Shown: positions 1 through 9,848, numbered from the stretch's first letter. The stretch: 64,000 bases of DNA from Leptospira sp. GIMC2001 (GCF_028462125.1 NZ_CP115468.1:1820097-1884096); one strand, 5' to 3'. The notes: generated by a model not told the origin, from the sequence alone. Translations and numbers: made by a program.

Positions 1-232
1 TGTTGCATTGCCGAGGGTTCGTGACTTCAAGGGCGTGAATCCAAAAGGTTTCGATGGAAGAGGGAACTATAATATTTCTGTTAGAGAGCAGATTATTTTT
101 CCAGAGATCCAATTCGATAAAATCAATAATATATACGGTATCAATATAACATTCGTTACTTCTGCGGAAAAGGACGAAGAAGCGTATAACCTGTTCGAGG
201 GGTTCGGAATGCCCTATCGAAACAAGAATTAA
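1..232 (+). CDS. rplE: 50S ribosomal protein uL5, C-terminal part (5' end outside window)
   Basis: The gene is cut by the window edge: codons are open from base 2 and the last 76 or so residues are visible, where full uL5 has about 180. The visible part contains the uL5 C-terminal signature PRVRDFKG followed by FDGRGNY and EQIIFPEI, which is conserved in bacteria. uL5 binds 5S rRNA in the central protuberance of the large subunit. It is followed after 12 bases by rpsN, the normal spc order. The true start lies upstream and cannot be given. Confidence 0.95.
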   Translation, partial: VALPRVRDFKGVNPKGFDGRGNYNISVREQIIFPEIQFDKINNIYGINITFVTSAEKDEEAYNLFEGFGMPYRNKN

Positions 233-244
233 CAGGAGATTACA

Positions 245-430
245 ATGGCTAAAAAGTCAATGATGGAACGTCATGCTAAGAAAAAGAAATTTTCAGTGCG
301 TGAATACAATAGATGCCCTCTCTGCGGACGGGTTCACGGATACCTTAGACGGTTTGATATGTGCAGGATTTGCTTCCGCGATCTGGCAAGTAAAGGTCAG
401 ATCCCAGGCGTCGTTAAGGCTTCCTGGTAA
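245..430 (+). CDS. rpsN: 30S ribosomal protein uS14, zinc-binding short form
   Basis: This 61-residue uS14 is the short type Z form. Its four zinc ligands are C24, C27, C40 and C43 (C-x2-C-x12-C-x2-C), so the protein should bind Zn in the head of the small subunit. An AGGAGA ribosome binding site ends 6 bases before the ATG. It lies between rplE and rpsH as in the standard spc operon. Nothing suggests a second zinc-free copy in this window. Confidence 0.97.
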   Translation: MAKKSMMERHAKKKKFSVREYNRCPLCGRVHGYLRRFDMCRICFRDLASKGQIPGVVKASW

Positions 431-449
431 TTAAAGGAAAGAGGTATAT

Positions 450-848
450 ATGAGTCTCTCAGATCCAATAGCGGACATGTTAACAAGAATCAGAAATGCG
501 CAACGTGCTAAGCACGAGTCTTGCGTTATTCCTGGATCCAAAATCAAAAAGAACATACTTGATTTATTGAAAGAAGAAGGATATATTTCTGATTTCAACT
601 CGGTAAAAACTGGGAACTTTGATGATTATCAAGTTAAATTGAAATATGATACAAACAAACAACCGGTTATAAAACTTATTCAAAAAGTTTCAAAACCAGG
701 TCGTAGAATTTATATTCAGTCAGCTGACATTCGTCCATTCAGAAATAACTTAGGAACTTTGATTATATCAACTTCTCAAGGTGTTATGACTGGCAAGAAA
801 GCCCGACAACTCAAGATAGGAGGGGAAGTCATTTGTAAGGTGTTCTAA
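450..848 (+). CDS. rpsH: 30S ribosomal protein uS8
   Basis: This 132-residue protein starts with the uS8 motif [14 protein letters not shown] and ends with the family signature [14 protein letters not shown], then GGEVICKVF. uS8 binds helix 21 of 16S rRNA early in assembly, and in many bacteria it represses its own operon by binding spc mRNA. The length is normal, and the gene sits between rpsN and rplF. An AAAGAGG site lies just upstream of the ATG. Confidence 0.97.
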   Translation: MSLSDPIADMLTRIRNAQRAKHESCVIPGSKIKKNILDLLKEEGYISDFNSVKTGNFDDYQVKLKYDTNKQPVIKLIQKVSKPGRRIYIQSADIRPFRNNLGTLIISTSQGVMTGKKARQLKIGGEVICKVF

Positions 849-868
849 CCTTATGAAAGATCAAGACC

Positions 869-1408
869 ATGTCCAGAGTAGGAAAAGCAATTGTAAAGCT
901 ACCAGCAAAGGTAGAAGTTAAAGAATTAGGCGACAAGATCCAGGTTAAAGGTCCTTTAGGGGAACTTGAAACCCCGATTTTTGAAGGAATCAAGATGGAG
1001 TTATCCGACGGAACCATTAGCTTTGTAAGAAGCAATGAATCTAAGAATACTCTTGCACTTCATGGATTGGTAAGAGCTTTATTTTCGAATTCCGTAAAAG
1101 GCGTTAGTGAAGGTTGGGAAAAGAACCTCGAGATTACCGGTGTGGGTTACAGAGCTCAGATCAAAGGCAATGATCTTGTTATGAATCTAGGTTATTCCCA
1201 TGATGTAGTTTTCCCAATGCCTCAAGGAATCAAAATTGAAGTAGCAGATCAGCTTAAGATTAAGATCAAAGGAATCAATAGACAACTTGTTGGTCAAGTT
1301 GCTGCTGATATCCGTTCTAAGAGACCTCCAGAGCCATATAAAGGCAAAGGAATCAAATACTCTGATGAAACTATCAAGCGTAAAGCTGGTAAGACAGGTA
1401 AGAAATAA
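869..1408 (+). CDS. rplF: 50S ribosomal protein uL6
   Basis: This 179-residue protein begins [15 protein letters not shown] and carries the uL6 C-terminal signature [14 protein letters not shown] near residues 152-165. uL6 binds 23S rRNA near the factor-binding site. It has two repeated RNA-binding folds, as expected from the length. The gene is 20 bases after rpsH and 3 bases before rplR, inside the spc operon. Confidence 0.97.
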   Translation: MSRVGKAIVKLPAKVEVKELGDKIQVKGPLGELETPIFEGIKMELSDGTISFVRSNESKNTLALHGLVRALFSNSVKGVSEGWEKNLEITGVGYRAQIKGNDLVMNLGYSHDVVFPMPQGIKIEVADQLKIKIKGINRQLVGQVAADIRSKRPPEPYKGKGIKYSDETIKRKAGKTGKK

Positions 1409-1411
1409 GTC

Positions 1412-1780
1412 ATGATTAACAAGACGAAGAAGAAAATCAATCAACAGAGACGTTCGGATCGCGCAAGATATAAGCTTAAGAAAAACGGTGACCGACCTAG
1501 GTTGGTCATCAATAAATCGAACAAGTATCTTGCAGTTCAGATCATTGATGATGTCCAAGGCAAAACCTTGGTTTCTGCAACTACCTTGGAGAAGGATTTT
1601 CCTTCACATGAGAATAGCAAAAAAAGTAAATCTGCTGCAGTCGCTCTTGGCAAAATTGTCTCGGAAAGAGCAAAGAAAGCAGGCGTGGTTAAAGTGATGA
1701 TGGATAGATCAGGAATGCTCTACCATGGTGTGATTGCTGCTTTTGCTGATTCTGCAAGAGAAGGGGGATTAGAGTTCTAA
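1412..1780 (+). CDS. rplR: 50S ribosomal protein uL18
   Basis: This 122-residue protein has the uL18 pattern: a basic N-terminus with RARYKLKK, then [20 protein letters not shown], and the C-terminal [20 protein letters not shown]. uL18 attaches 5S rRNA to the large subunit together with uL5. One base separates its stop from the rpsE start, so translation of the two is probably coupled. Confidence 0.96.
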   Translation: MINKTKKKINQQRRSDRARYKLKKNGDRPRLVINKSNKYLAVQIIDDVQGKTLVSATTLEKDFPSHENSKKSKSAAVALGKIVSERAKKAGVVKVMMDRSGMLYHGVIAAFADSAREGGLEF

Positions 1781-1781
1781 T

Positions 1782-2285
1782 ATGATTATCGAAGAAGAAC
1801 AAAAAGAATTTACTGAGAAGGTTGTAAAGATCGACCGCGTTGCAAAAGTTGTGAAGGGTGGTCGTAGATTTTCCTTCAATGCATTGTCAGTTGTGGGTGA
1901 TGGAAAAGGCCGAGTCGGAATCGGATTTGGGAAAGCAAACGAAGTCCCTGACGCAATTCGTAAGTCTATCGAAAGTGCAAAGAAAAACCTTGTAGATATC
2001 CAATATATTGGGCATACTATCCCTCATGAAGTGATAGGAAAGTTCAAATCTGCTAGAGTGCTTCTAAAGCCAGCTTCTGCGGGAACTGGAATTATCGCTG
2101 GAGCTCATGTGAGATCAGTAGTTGAGAGAATCGGTGTTCAAGATTTGCTTTCTAAGACCTATGGTTCTGGAAACTCTATGAATATTGTTAAGGCTACATT
2201 AGACGCTCTAACTCAATTACAGACTCCCTCAATGGCCTTGAAGAGAAGAGGCATTAGCATTAGCAAACTTTTTGGTAAGGAATAA
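1782..2285 (+). CDS. rpsE: 30S ribosomal protein uS5
   Basis: This 167-residue protein has the double-stranded RNA-binding-like S5 N-terminal domain ([19 protein letters not shown] at about residues 24-42) followed by [19 protein letters not shown]. The C-terminal half contains [16 protein letters not shown] and [12 protein letters not shown]. uS5 sits at the mRNA entry side and affects decoding accuracy. Length and operon position are normal. Confidence 0.97.
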   Translation: MIIEEEQKEFTEKVVKIDRVAKVVKGGRRFSFNALSVVGDGKGRVGIGFGKANEVPDAIRKSIESAKKNLVDIQYIGHTIPHEVIGKFKSARVLLKPASAGTGIIAGAHVRSVVERIGVQDLLSKTYGSGNSMNIVKATLDALTQLQTPSMALKRRGISISKLFGKE

Positions 2286-2288
2286 GAC

Positions 2289-2471
2289 ATGGAAGATGTA
2301 TTAGTTACCCAATCTAAAAGTTCGATCGGAACAAACCCTGCCCATAGAAAGACATTGATTGCTCTTGGGCTTAAGAAAAAAGGTGCGTCCCGTAAACACA
2401 AACTCACTCCGCAGATACAAGGAATGTTACGAAGTGTAACCCACCTTGTTACTGTTGAGAAGGTAAAGTAA
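2289..2471 (+). CDS. rpmD: 50S ribosomal protein uL30
   Basis: This 60-residue protein fits uL30: [23 protein letters not shown] followed by [16 protein letters not shown]. It lies 3 bases after rpsE and 1 base before rplO, its normal position. Many spirochaetes keep this gene although some other bacteria lack it. Confidence 0.94.
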   Translation: MEDVLVTQSKSSIGTNPAHRKTLIALGLKKKGASRKHKLTPQIQGMLRSVTHLVTVEKVK

Positions 2472-2472
2472 A

Positions 2473-3006
2473 ATGTCAGAGAATAAAAATACAAGAGTTG
2501 ATTCAGCTCGGGCTTTTGGCAAAAAAAGAACCAAAAAATCAACTTCAACTGGAAATTCAAATTCTATTCCCATTGCAAAAGGTGCAAAGACTAGCAAAAA
2601 AAGAGTAGGTCAAGGACCAGGATCCGGAATGGGTAAAACTTCCACAAGAGGAAGTAAAGGTCAAAAAGCACGTAATACTGTTAGACGAGGTTTCGAAGGT
2701 GGACAACTTCCACTTCACAGACGACTTCCAAAACGAGGTTTTACTAGCAGAAACCACTTAGATTTTCAGGCAGTTAACTTACTTGCGATCACTAAAGCTG
2801 GAATTTCTGGTGTGATCGGTGCTGCGGAATTGAAAGCCAAAAACCTAATCAAAGACGAAAACAAATTGATCAAAATCCTGGGAACAGGTGAAATCAATGT
2901 TGCTATTGAAATCACAGCTGACGGATTTTCTGCTTCTGCCAAAGAGAAAATCGAAAAAGCAGGTGGAAAGGCTATTCTCAAGACAGTTGAGAAGAAAGAG
3001 AAATAA
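2473..3006 (+). CDS. rplO: 50S ribosomal protein uL15 with N-terminal extension
   Basis: The uL15 core is clear: [18 protein letters not shown], then [16 protein letters not shown] and [11 protein letters not shown]. At 177 residues it is about 30 longer than most bacterial uL15 proteins. The extra part is a Ser/Thr/Lys-rich N-terminus of about 40 residues before KKRVGQG. uL15 binds 23S rRNA late in assembly. The stop lies 12 bases before the secY start. Confidence 0.95.
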   Translation: MSENKNTRVDSARAFGKKRTKKSTSTGNSNSIPIAKGAKTSKKRVGQGPGSGMGKTSTRGSKGQKARNTVRRGFEGGQLPLHRRLPKRGFTSRNHLDFQAVNLLAITKAGISGVIGAAELKAKNLIKDENKLIKILGTGEINVAIEITADGFSASAKEKIEKAGGKAILKTVEKKEK

Positions 3007-3017
3007 AGGAGTATCTT

Positions 3018-4394
3018 TTGTTAAATACGATCGCCAATATATTCAAGATACCAGAGCTCAGAAGTAAGATACTATTTACGCTATTTATGTTGTTGTTGTT
3101 TCGAATGGGAACCCATGTTTCCATTCCAGGTATCAATTCATTGATTGTGTCGGGAATTTCCTCTGAGCCAGGTGAAGGTTTCTTGAATATGGTGGATCTG
3201 TTTGCTGGGGGCGCTCTTCTCAAATTTTCTATTTTTGCTCTGGGCATTATGCCTTACATTTCTTCATCTATTATCATGCAGCTTGTTATGGTATTGATTC
3301 CATCTTTGCAAAAATTGCAAAAGGAAGGGGATGAAGGAAGAAAGAAGATTCAGCAGTATACTAAATATGGAACTATTTTGCTTTGCGCTGTTCAATCTCT
3401 TGCAGTAATCCATCTTGCGAAATCTTGGTCAACGGGAACAGATGCAGCTGCAGCCAAATATCCAGGACTGATCAATCCATCTGTCGAACCGTATTTCTTC
3501 TTTCTTGGTTTGTTATCGATTACAACAGGGACAATCCTTCTTGTTTGGATGGGTGAACAGATAACAGAACGTGGAATTGGAAATGGAATCTCTTTACTTA
3601 TTTTTGCCGGTATCATTGGTCGTATGCCTGAAGCTATGATCTCAATGTTTACGACAGATACATCGGATGCTCTTTCAATATTAATTTTACTTCTTATATT
3701 CGTAGTTTTGATATCTTTTACTGTTATTCTTACGCAAGGTGTAAGAAAAGTTCCTCTACAGTATGGTAAACAGATGGTTGGAAGAAGGATGGTTCAAGCT
3801 AAGAGTCAATCCATTCCGTTCAAAGTGAACGGCGCAAATGTGATGCCTATTATTTTTGCATCGTCATTGATCCTTTTTCCTCAGACTATTATCCAGTATT
3901 TTTCTTCTAACTTTGAAGGATGGGCTGGTTGGGCAGTTGTGATGGATTTTTTCAATCCATTCTCCCAAATCTGGTATAGAGCTGGTTTTTACTATCTTAT
4001 CTATACTGGGCTTATTGTTTTCTTTGCATATTTCTATACTGCGATTCAATTCAACCCTCAAGAATTAGCAGACAATTTGAAAAAGTTCGGTGGATCGATT
4101 CCTGGTATTCGTCAGGGTGGACCAACCAAAGATTATATTGAAAAAGTTTTGAATAGAATTACTTTACCGGGCGCTATGTTTCTTGCAGGTCTTGCACTTG
4201 CTCCTTATTTAATTATTAAATTTTTGAATTTAGGCAATAATACTGGTGGTGGAGCTCTGGTTTATACCTTCGGTGGAACATCCCTATTGATCATGGTGGG
4301 TGTTGCACTCGAAACTTTGAAACAGATTGAAGCACAATTGTTAATGAGAAATTACGAAGGTTTCATGAAAAAATCTAGGATCAAAGGCAGGTAG
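3018..4394 (+). CDS. secY: Protein translocase channel subunit SecY
   Basis: This 458-residue membrane protein is the SecYEG pore. It has the N-terminal helix, the plug region around SIPGIN, and about ten hydrophobic segments. The cytoplasmic loop has [28 protein letters not shown], where family members contact the ribosome or SecA. The start chosen is TTG, because AAAGGA precedes it by 7 bases and no good ATG is nearby. It is followed directly by adk, as in most spc operons. Confidence 0.97.
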   Translation: MLNTIANIFKIPELRSKILFTLFMLLLFRMGTHVSIPGINSLIVSGISSEPGEGFLNMVDLFAGGALLKFSIFALGIMPYISSSIIMQLVMVLIPSLQKLQKEGDEGRKKIQQYTKYGTILLCAVQSLAVIHLAKSWSTGTDAAAAKYPGLINPSVEPYFFFLGLLSITTGTILLVWMGEQITERGIGNGISLLIFAGIIGRMPEAMISMFTTDTSDALSILILLLIFVVLISFTVILTQGVRKVPLQYGKQMVGRRMVQAKSQSIPFKVNGANVMPIIFASSLILFPQTIIQYFSSNFEGWAGWAVVMDFFNPFSQIWYRAGFYYLIYTGLIVFFAYFYTAIQFNPQELADNLKKFGGSIPGIRQGGPTKDYIEKVLNRITLPGAMFLAGLALAPYLIIKFLNLGNNTGGGALVYTFGGTSLLIMVGVALETLKQIEAQLLMRNYEGFMKKSRIKGR

Positions 4395-4961
4395 ATGATG
4401 AAGCGACTGATATTTATGGGTCCACCAGGTGCTGGAAAAGGGACTCAAGCAGACATCGTTAAGGATAAATTTCATATCCCGCAGATTTCCACTGGAGAAA
4501 TTCTAAGAGAAGCTGTAAAAAATTCTACTGCAATGGGTTTAGAAGCTAAAAAATTCATGGACGCCGGGGACCTCGTTCCAGATGTTGTAGTTATAGGTAT
4601 TATTCGCGACCGTTTAGCGGAAGCGGACTGTGCAAAGGGTTTTATTTTAGACGGATTTCCTAGAACTGTTGAGCAGGCTGGGGCTTTGGATAAAATTCTC
4701 AAAGAAATGCATATGGAATTGGACGCCGTTGTGAATTTGGCTGTTCCAGACGCAGAACTTGTTGGACGACTTCTCAAAAGAGCGGAAAAAGAAGGAAGAG
4801 CGGACGATAATGAGGAGACGATTAAGAATCGTCTATCGAATTATAATTCCAAGACTTACCCCCTAATTGATTACTATAAAAAAGAGGGAATCCTCAAAGA
4901 AGTAAACGGGGTTGGTTCAATGGATGATATAACAAAAGAAATAATGGGAATATTGGGGTAA
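4395..4961 (+). CDS. adk: Adenylate kinase (short-lid form)
   Basis: Catalyses ATP + AMP to 2 ADP in the cytoplasm. The P-loop [10 protein letters not shown] is at residues 9-18, the AMP-binding part contains [10 protein letters not shown], and DGFPRT is present. At 188 residues it is the short form: the LID after [16 protein letters not shown] is small and has no zinc-binding cysteines. It starts on the base after the secY stop. Two ATG codons in a row make 4395 or 4398 possible starts. Confidence 0.96.
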   Translation: MMKRLIFMGPPGAGKGTQADIVKDKFHIPQISTGEILREAVKNSTAMGLEAKKFMDAGDLVPDVVVIGIIRDRLAEADCAKGFILDGFPRTVEQAGALDKILKEMHMELDAVVNLAVPDAELVGRLLKRAEKEGRADDNEETIKNRLSNYNSKTYPLIDYYKKEGILKEVNGVGSMDDITKEIMGILG

Positions 4962-4964
4962 TAT

Positions 4965-5183
4965 TTGGCTAAGGAAGAAGCTATTACGATTGACGGAGTG
5001 GTAATTGAACCTCTACCAAACGCGATGTTTAAGGTAGAGTTAGAGAATGGCCACAAGGTTCTCGCTCACATTTCCGGAAAGATGAGAATGCATTACATTC
5101 GAATTCTACCGGGAGATAAAGTAACAGTAGAACTTTCTCCGTATGATCTTTCCAAAGGTCGAATTACTTACAGAAAGAAATAA
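4965..5183 (+). CDS. infA: Translation initiation factor IF-1
   Basis: This 72-residue single-OB-fold protein has the IF-1 pattern [20 protein letters not shown], then [19 protein letters not shown] and [13 protein letters not shown]. It binds the A site of the small subunit during initiation. The start is TTG with the following codons GCT AAG, the usual IF-1 beginning. It sits between adk and rpmJ; the map gene often found here is absent. Confidence 0.97.
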   Translation: MAKEEAITIDGVVIEPLPNAMFKVELENGHKVLAHISGKMRMHYIRILPGDKVTVELSPYDLSKGRITYRKK

Positions 5184-5192
5184 AGGAATCAG

Positions 5193-5306
5193 ATGAAAGT
5201 ACGCAGTTCAGTTAAGAAAATTTGTTCCAGTTGCAAGGTGATCCGCAGAAAAGGCGTTATCCGAGTGATTTGCACCAATCCGAAGCATAAACAGAGGCAG
5301 AGATAA
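5193..5306 (+). CDS. rpmJ: 50S ribosomal protein bL36, zinc-binding form
   Basis: This 37-codon gene begins [16 protein letters not shown] and ends in KHKQRQR. Its zinc ligands are C11, C14, C27 and H32, so it is the zinc-plus form. AAAGGA lies 6 bases before the ATG. The position between infA and rpsM is the standard alpha-operon boundary. The identity rests on direct translation and gene order. Confidence 0.97.
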   Translation: MKVRSSVKKICSSCKVIRRKGVIRVICTNPKHKQRQR

Positions 5307-5309
5307 TAT

Positions 5310-5690
5310 ATGGCACGTATTGCGGGAGTAGATCTTCCTAAAGAAAAAAGAATCATCGTAGGTTTAACTTATGTATTCGGAATTGGACCAGCGACTTCTA
5401 AAAAAATTCTGGCTACTGCTGGAATTGATGAAACCATTCGAGTAAAAGATATTTCTGATGACCAAGAAGCAGCAATTCGTCGAGTGATTGATGAAGAAAA
5501 CGTAAGAGTGGAAGGAGATCTTCGTGGAGAAGTAAACCTGAATATCAAGCGTTTGATGGATATTGGCTGCTATCGTGGTTTACGTCACAGAAAAGGACTT
5601 CCCGTTCGTGGTCAAAAAACGAAAACGAATGCAAGAACCAGAAAGGGTGGAAAGAAAACTGTGGCTAACAAGAAGAAAGCTACCAAGTAG
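5310..5690 (+). CDS. rpsM: 30S ribosomal protein uS13
   Basis: This 126-residue protein starts [15 protein letters not shown] and contains [15 protein letters not shown] and the signature [25 protein letters not shown]. uS13 forms bridges between the subunits at the head of the 30S. The basic C-terminal tail is typical. It starts 3 bases after rpmJ and precedes rpsK. Confidence 0.97.
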   Translation: MARIAGVDLPKEKRIIVGLTYVFGIGPATSKKILATAGIDETIRVKDISDDQEAAIRRVIDEENVRVEGDLRGEVNLNIKRLMDIGCYRGLRHRKGLPVRGQKTKTNARTRKGGKKTVANKKKATK

Positions 5691-5702
5691 GATTAGTATA
5701 TA

Positions 5703-6110
5703 ATGGAAAAAGACTCTAAAAACAAGAAAGAAAAGAAGCAAAAAAAGAAAGAGAAAAAGAATATTCCGAAAGGAAAAGTTTACATTCAGGCTTCTTTCAA
5801 TAATACGATTGTTTCTATTACAGATATGGCTGGAAATGTGATCTCTTGGTCGTCATCCGGAATGATGGGATTTCGTGGTTCTAAAAAATCTACACCTTAT
5901 GCGGCTCAAATTGCTGCATCCAATGCTGCAGAAAAGGCAATCGAAATTGCTGGCTTAGCTGAAATTGATGTATTGGTATCAGGTCCAGGAATTGGTCGTG
6001 AATCAGCGATTCGTTCACTAGCTGCAAAGGGTTTAAACGTGAAATTTATAAAAGATGTTACTCCATTGCCACACAATGGCTGTAGACCTAGAAAGAGAAG
6101 GAGAGTTTAA
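5703..6110 (+). CDS. rpsK: 30S ribosomal protein uS11
   Basis: This 135-residue protein has a Lys-rich N-terminal tail of about 24 residues, then the uS11 body: [38 protein letters not shown] and the end [18 protein letters not shown]. uS11 forms part of the platform near the E site. Order rpsM-rpsK-rpsD is the standard alpha operon. Confidence 0.97.
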   Translation: MEKDSKNKKEKKQKKKEKKNIPKGKVYIQASFNNTIVSITDMAGNVISWSSSGMMGFRGSKKSTPYAAQIAASNAAEKAIEIAGLAEIDVLVSGPGIGRESAIRSLAAKGLNVKFIKDVTPLPHNGCRPRKRRRV

Positions 6111-6115
6111 CCTAA

Positions 6116-6748
6116 ATGGCAAGATATCGCGGTCCGGTTGTAAAGCTCAGTAGAAGAGAAGGGGTTAACCTTCTTTTAAAATCAAGTCATAATTTTAACA
6201 AAGAGAAATCTAGTTTTGAGAAAAGAAAATATCCCCCTGGTCCACCACCCAAAAGAAAGCCAAAACTTTCTGAATACGGTGTGCAGCTCAGAGAGAAACA
6301 AAAAGTTAAAAGAGTCTATGGTGTTCTAGAAAAGCAATTTCGTAGATATTTTGAAGAAGCAAACAGAGTTCCTGGTATAACAGGGGAGACTCTTTTGCAA
6401 TTCCTAGAGAGAAGATTGGACAGTGTTGTCTATCGTCTAGGATTCGCAGTGACTAGACGTCAGGCTAGAAATTTTATCGCTCATAGACATATTCTAGTCA
6501 ATGGTGTGAGAGTGGATATTCCTTCTTACAGAGTTAGTATTGGTGACAAAATTGAGATCCGCGATAAATTTCGTAGCTCTTCTTTCTTGGAAGAAAATAT
6601 TAAATTAGCTCAATCATTGAATAGAACTCCTGCTTGGTTGAATGTGGATTTTGCCAATTTGACAGGGGAAATTACCGGCATGCCGGCAAGAGAGGATATA
6701 GAAATCCCAGTGAAAGAACAAGTCATTGTGGAATTGTATTCTAAGTAA
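6116..6748 (+). CDS. rpsD: 30S ribosomal protein uS4, zinc-free form
   Basis: This 210-residue uS4 has the S4 RNA-binding domain around RLDSVVYRLGFAVTRRQARN (residues 100-119), followed by HRHILVNGVRVDIPSY. The N-terminal region, which in zinc-plus uS4 carries four cysteines, has none here, so this is the zinc-free type. uS4 nucleates 16S assembly and is the usual autoregulator of the alpha operon. Confidence 0.97.
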   Translation: MARYRGPVVKLSRREGVNLLLKSSHNFNKEKSSFEKRKYPPGPPPKRKPKLSEYGVQLREKQKVKRVYGVLEKQFRRYFEEANRVPGITGETLLQFLERRLDSVVYRLGFAVTRRQARNFIAHRHILVNGVRVDIPSYRVSIGDKIEIRDKFRSSSFLEENIKLAQSLNRTPAWLNVDFANLTGEITGMPAREDIEIPVKEQVIVELYSK

Positions 6749-6775
6749 CCAAATTTTGAAGGTAAGGATAAGGCA

Positions 6776-7753
6776 TTGTCTCCGAAGAATCTGCTAAAAG
6801 GTTTTAAAAGACCTAAAAAAATCGATTTCGTAACTGAAGTCAACAATCCAAACTACGGAAAGTTTGTTGCTGAGCCTTTTGAAAGAGGCTTCGGTACTAC
6901 TTTAGGTAATGCTCTTCGTAGAACACTAATGTCCTCAATTGAAGGCGCGGCTATATCTGCGATTCGAATCGAGGGTGTGAACCATGAGTTTTCTTATATT
7001 GAAGGGGTTGTTGAAGACGTAACTCGGATTATTTTGAATTTAAAACAAGTTCGTATCAAATATGAACCAGAAGATAAAGATCAAAATAAAGTAATCCATT
7101 TCGAAATGAAAGGAGCGGGTTATTTCAAAGCAGGCGATCTAGCCGTTGATTCTTCGATAGAAGTAATGAATCCTGATCTTCATATTGCGACTTTGAATGA
7201 AGATGCAAACCTTGTCATGGATCTTGAGATTCAACGAGGAAAAGGTTTTATCCCTGCAGAAGATAAGAAAAAAGATATAGAAGTTTTGGGAACAATTCCT
7301 CTAGACTCAATTTTTTCTCCTGTTAAACGAGTAATATTTGATATTGGTGAAGCAAGAATCGGACAACGATCTGATTATGAGAAGCTAACAATGGAAATTT
7401 GGACTGATGGTTCAATCTCTCCGGAAGATGCGCTCGCTCAAGCTGCAAAAATTCTCAAAGAACATCTAACTGTATTCATTAACTTCGAAGAAGAAGTGGA
7501 AGAAGAAGTGGATGAACTTGATGAAGCAGATGAAAAACTCAAAGCATCATTGTCTAGACATGTAGAAGAATTAGAACTCTCTGTTCGTTCTTTGAATGTG
7601 CTGAGAAGTCTAGAAATTGACTTTGTGGGTGATCTGGTAAAAAGAACTGAAGATGAGATGACCAAGTCCAAACACTATAGTGATCAGTCTTTGGAAGAAA
7701 TGAAACAAAAACTGAATACACTTGGTTTGAATTTCGGGATGAGAGATTTCTAA
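6776..7753 (+). CDS. rpoA: RNA polymerase alpha subunit
   Basis: This 325-residue protein has the N-terminal dimerisation domain ([20 protein letters not shown], about residues 36-55) and a C-terminal helix-hairpin-helix domain from about residue 265. The two are joined by a very acidic linker rich in Glu, near residues 239-255. The start used is TTG, with AAGGATAAGGCA upstream. The rpsD-rpoA-rplQ order is standard. The CTD lacks the usual RxxN wording around the UP-element surface, having [15 protein letters not shown]. Confidence 0.96.
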   Translation: MSPKNLLKGFKRPKKIDFVTEVNNPNYGKFVAEPFERGFGTTLGNALRRTLMSSIEGAAISAIRIEGVNHEFSYIEGVVEDVTRIILNLKQVRIKYEPEDKDQNKVIHFEMKGAGYFKAGDLAVDSSIEVMNPDLHIATLNEDANLVMDLEIQRGKGFIPAEDKKKDIEVLGTIPLDSIFSPVKRVIFDIGEARIGQRSDYEKLTMEIWTDGSISPEDALAQAAKILKEHLTVFINFEEEVEEEVDELDEADEKLKASLSRHVEELELSVRSLNVLRSLEIDFVGDLVKRTEDEMTKSKHYSDQSLEEMKQKLNTLGLNFGMRDF

Positions 7754-7754
7754 A

Positions 7755-8249
7755 ATGAATAAAAGAAATAAAGTTAAACATTTAAATAAAGCTGCAGATC
7801 ACAGAAACTCTATGATCAACAATCTTGTTACTAGTTTTTTTATGCACGAGAGAATTGAATCTACTAGTGCAAAAATTAAAGTTGCAAGGTCTTTTGCTGA
7901 GAAACTTATCACTCGTGCTAAGAAGAATTTGGCACCTGATGCGAAGCCAGAATCTAAACTTCATAACAGAAGAGAGATAATGAAAAAAATCACGAACCCT
8001 ATGGTTGTTGATAAGCTCATCGATGATATTGCGGGTCGCTTCTCTGAAAGAGCAGGTGGATATACAAGAATTTATAAACTTGTTAACAGACAGTCTGACA
8101 ACTCCGAGATGTCTATTTTAGAATTGGTTGAGAAGAAAGAAAAAGCGGTTCTAAAAGAAGAGGCTATTGCGAAGAGAAAACCTAAAAAGGCAGCTCCTGC
8201 AAAAGATTCTAAAGAGAAAAAGGAAAAGAAAGAAAAGAAAAGCAAATAA
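7755..8249 (+). CDS. rplQ: 50S ribosomal protein bL17 with long basic tail
   Basis: The first about 120 residues are bL17: MNKRNKVKHLNKAADHRNSM, NLVTSFFMHERIESTSAKIK, then GGYTRIYKLVNRQSDNSEMS. The last roughly 40 residues are a Lys/Ala/Glu-rich tail, so the 164-residue protein is longer than the short E. coli form. It is the last gene of the ribosomal cluster here: a stem-loop follows within 110 bases. Confidence 0.95.
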   Translation: MNKRNKVKHLNKAADHRNSMINNLVTSFFMHERIESTSAKIKVARSFAEKLITRAKKNLAPDAKPESKLHNRREIMKKITNPMVVDKLIDDIAGRFSERAGGYTRIYKLVNRQSDNSEMSILELVEKKEKAVLKEEAIAKRKPKKAAPAKDSKEKKEKKEKKSK

Positions 8250-8295
8250 TCCGACTTCTTGAGTATTTTTCATTTTTTTTATTCAATTAATTTCT

Positions 8296-8354
8296 TAAAG
8301 TAAAGGTAAGATGAATGTAAAGGAGAGATATCTTTCCTTTACATTCTTACTTTA
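8296..8354 (+). terminator. Stem-loop after rplQ, likely end of ribosomal operon
   Basis: GAATGTAAAGGA (8313-8324) pairs perfectly with TCCTTTACATTC (8335-8346). The outer arms TAAAGTAA (8296-8303) and TTACTTTA (8347-8354) extend it after a 9-base bulge on the left. There is no strong T-run after the stem, so it may be a processing or stability hairpin rather than a classical terminator. The rest of 8250-8631 is AT-rich, with only a weak AAAAAGA/TCTTTTT hairpin at 8539-8556; I see no gene there. Confidence 0.55.
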
Positions 8355-8631
8355 GTAGAAAATTTAGAAATTTATCACTTTTATTATAATTTTTGCATTT
8401 AACCACAGAAAGTAAATTTTCTCATTTGGCTGTTTAAATGAATCACCATTTTATAGCGATTTCCTTTTTAAAGAGATTCTGATTAAACTCAAATTTTAAA
8501 AATTCGTGCATTTTCAGTATTTTTAGCTGCATAGATTTAAAAAGAATTGTCTTTTTAGCAGAAATTATGATTCCTACAAAGATGGGTTTGAATATGATGT
8601 GTTCACCTAATTTATTTCTGAAGGAAAAACT

Positions 8632-9093
8632 ATGAATCTAAAACTTCGATTGATCTTGTTAATACAGACCAGTCTCATCTTCTTAACCTGGAATTGCACG
8701 GGGCTTAATGTTGCTACAACTTTTGGTGTTGGAGCTGTGACCAATCCTGCGCGTGAGTATGTAAATCCTGGTTTTATAGCGGATAAAGGAGGTTTATTAT
8801 TCCACAATAATACAGTAGCAGGGCAAATCTCTAGTAATGCTGAACCTAACGCTATCGGCAAATCATGTTCAAACGCTGTTCTTTGGTTATTTGCGTGGGG
8901 TGATTCAAGCATTGAGGCTGGAAAAAAAGCTGCAGGAATTACTAGAGTTTCTTCGGTTGAATATGAACAACTGGCGATTTTGGGTATGTTTTACCATCGC
9001 TTTTGCATTAAGGTTAATGGATCGTCAGAGGCTGGATCGTCTGAACTTACCAAAACAGTTCAACCGACTACTTCAGTGAAGAAAGGTAGATAA
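8632..9093 (+). CDS. TRL-like family lipoprotein 1
   Basis: This 153-residue protein has an N-terminal hydrophobic segment ending in LTWNC (Cys22), a relaxed spirochaete lipobox. The body matches the TRL-like family pattern: GKSCSNAVLWLFAWGDSSIE, then AAGITRVSSVEYEQLAILG and a final Cys before the end. The family is known only as small bacterial (lipo)proteins and its function is unknown. AAGGA lies 7 bases before the ATG. It is the first of three tandem relatives. Its Ser/Thr-rich tail of about 25 residues is absent from the other two. Confidence 0.8.
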   Translation: MNLKLRLILLIQTSLIFLTWNCTGLNVATTFGVGAVTNPAREYVNPGFIADKGGLLFHNNTVAGQISSNAEPNAIGKSCSNAVLWLFAWGDSSIEAGKKAAGITRVSSVEYEQLAILGMFYHRFCIKVNGSSEAGSSELTKTVQPTTSVKKGR

Positions 9094-9107
9094 GAGGTAA
9101 TATAACT

Positions 9108-9434
9108 ATGGTTAAAATAATAAAAATTTCAAGTCTAATCTTAATGCTTTTTACATTAAATCAATGTGCAACTGGACCAGTTCATGGTTTTTTATTTACT
9201 TCAAATAAATTTGCAGGTGAATTTAATACAAATAATGATGTGAAAGTTACAAAAACTGGAAAAGGCTGCTCACATTCGATCTTGGGGCTTTTTGGTTTCG
9301 GTAAATCTGGTGCGGGCAATGTTGCACATACCAATAATATAACAAGAATAGCTACTGTTGATCATTCTACATTTAGTATTCTAACGATGGTTTATCAAAA
9401 CTACTGCACAATTGTATCAGGAGAAGGAATATGA
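9108..9434 (+). CDS. TRL-like family lipoprotein 2
   Basis: This 108-residue protein has a signal segment ending LNQC (Cys20). It keeps the family marks GKGCSHSILGLFGFGKS, NITRIATVDHSTFSILTMVY and a Cys near the end (YCTIV). It follows copy 1 by 14 bases, and its stop overlaps the start of copy 3 by 4 bases (ATGA), so copies 2 and 3 are likely translationally coupled. Function unknown. Confidence 0.8.
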   Translation: MVKIIKISSLILMLFTLNQCATGPVHGFLFTSNKFAGEFNTNNDVKVTKTGKGCSHSILGLFGFGKSGAGNVAHTNNITRIATVDHSTFSILTMVYQNYCTIVSGEGI

Positions 9435-9787
9435 AGAAGATTTTTATAGTAGTATTGTTGCTCATCTTGGGACTTAATTTTGGAGCATGTGTTTCTTCTA
9501 CTACGCCAGGAATTGGTGGTGGAAGTTTCATTACGGTTACAACACAGCATGTTTATGGCTTATCCCAAGGTAATCAAATCACTTCTGCGCGAGTCGAAAA
9601 GAGTGGTGAGTCTTGTTCTTTATCCTCATCATTTATATTAAGTTGGTTTTACTACGGAAACGGCGGAAGCATAGAAGAGGCAAGTAAGAAGGGTGGAATT
9701 ACAAAAATTGCCGTAGTCGATAGATCTTCGGTGAATTTTTTGGGTCGGATATTCTATCTGGACTGTGTTATCGTCTGGGGCGAATAG
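9431..9787 (+). CDS. TRL-like family lipoprotein 3
   Basis: This 118-residue protein has the cleanest lipobox of the three, LNFGAC (Cys20). The family pattern is ESCSLSSSFILSWFYYGNGG, then GGITKIAVVDRSSVNFLGR and a final DCVIVWGE. AGGAG lies within 10 bases of the ATG. A perfect 12-bp hairpin follows the stop within 30 bases and probably ends the three-gene unit. Function unknown. Confidence 0.8.
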   Translation: MKKIFIVVLLLILGLNFGACVSSTTPGIGGGSFITVTTQHVYGLSQGNQITSARVEKSGESCSLSSSFILSWFYYGNGGSIEEASKKGGITKIAVVDRSSVNFLGRIFYLDCVIVWGE

Positions 9788-9811
9788 TTCAAATTCATTA
9801 GACCAACAAAC

Positions 9812-9848
9812 GGGTAAGAGTAAATGCCTTTCTTGCTTACTCTTACCC
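9812..9848 (+). terminator. Perfect 12-bp hairpin after TRL-like genes
   Basis: GGGTAAGAGTAA (9812-9823) and TTACTCTTACCC (9837-9848) form a perfect 12-bp stem with a 13-base loop. TT follows, with no long T-run. It lies 24 bases after the third TRL-like stop and 120 bases beyond the 3' end of the convergent gene at 9972, so it could serve both strands. Confidence 0.6.
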
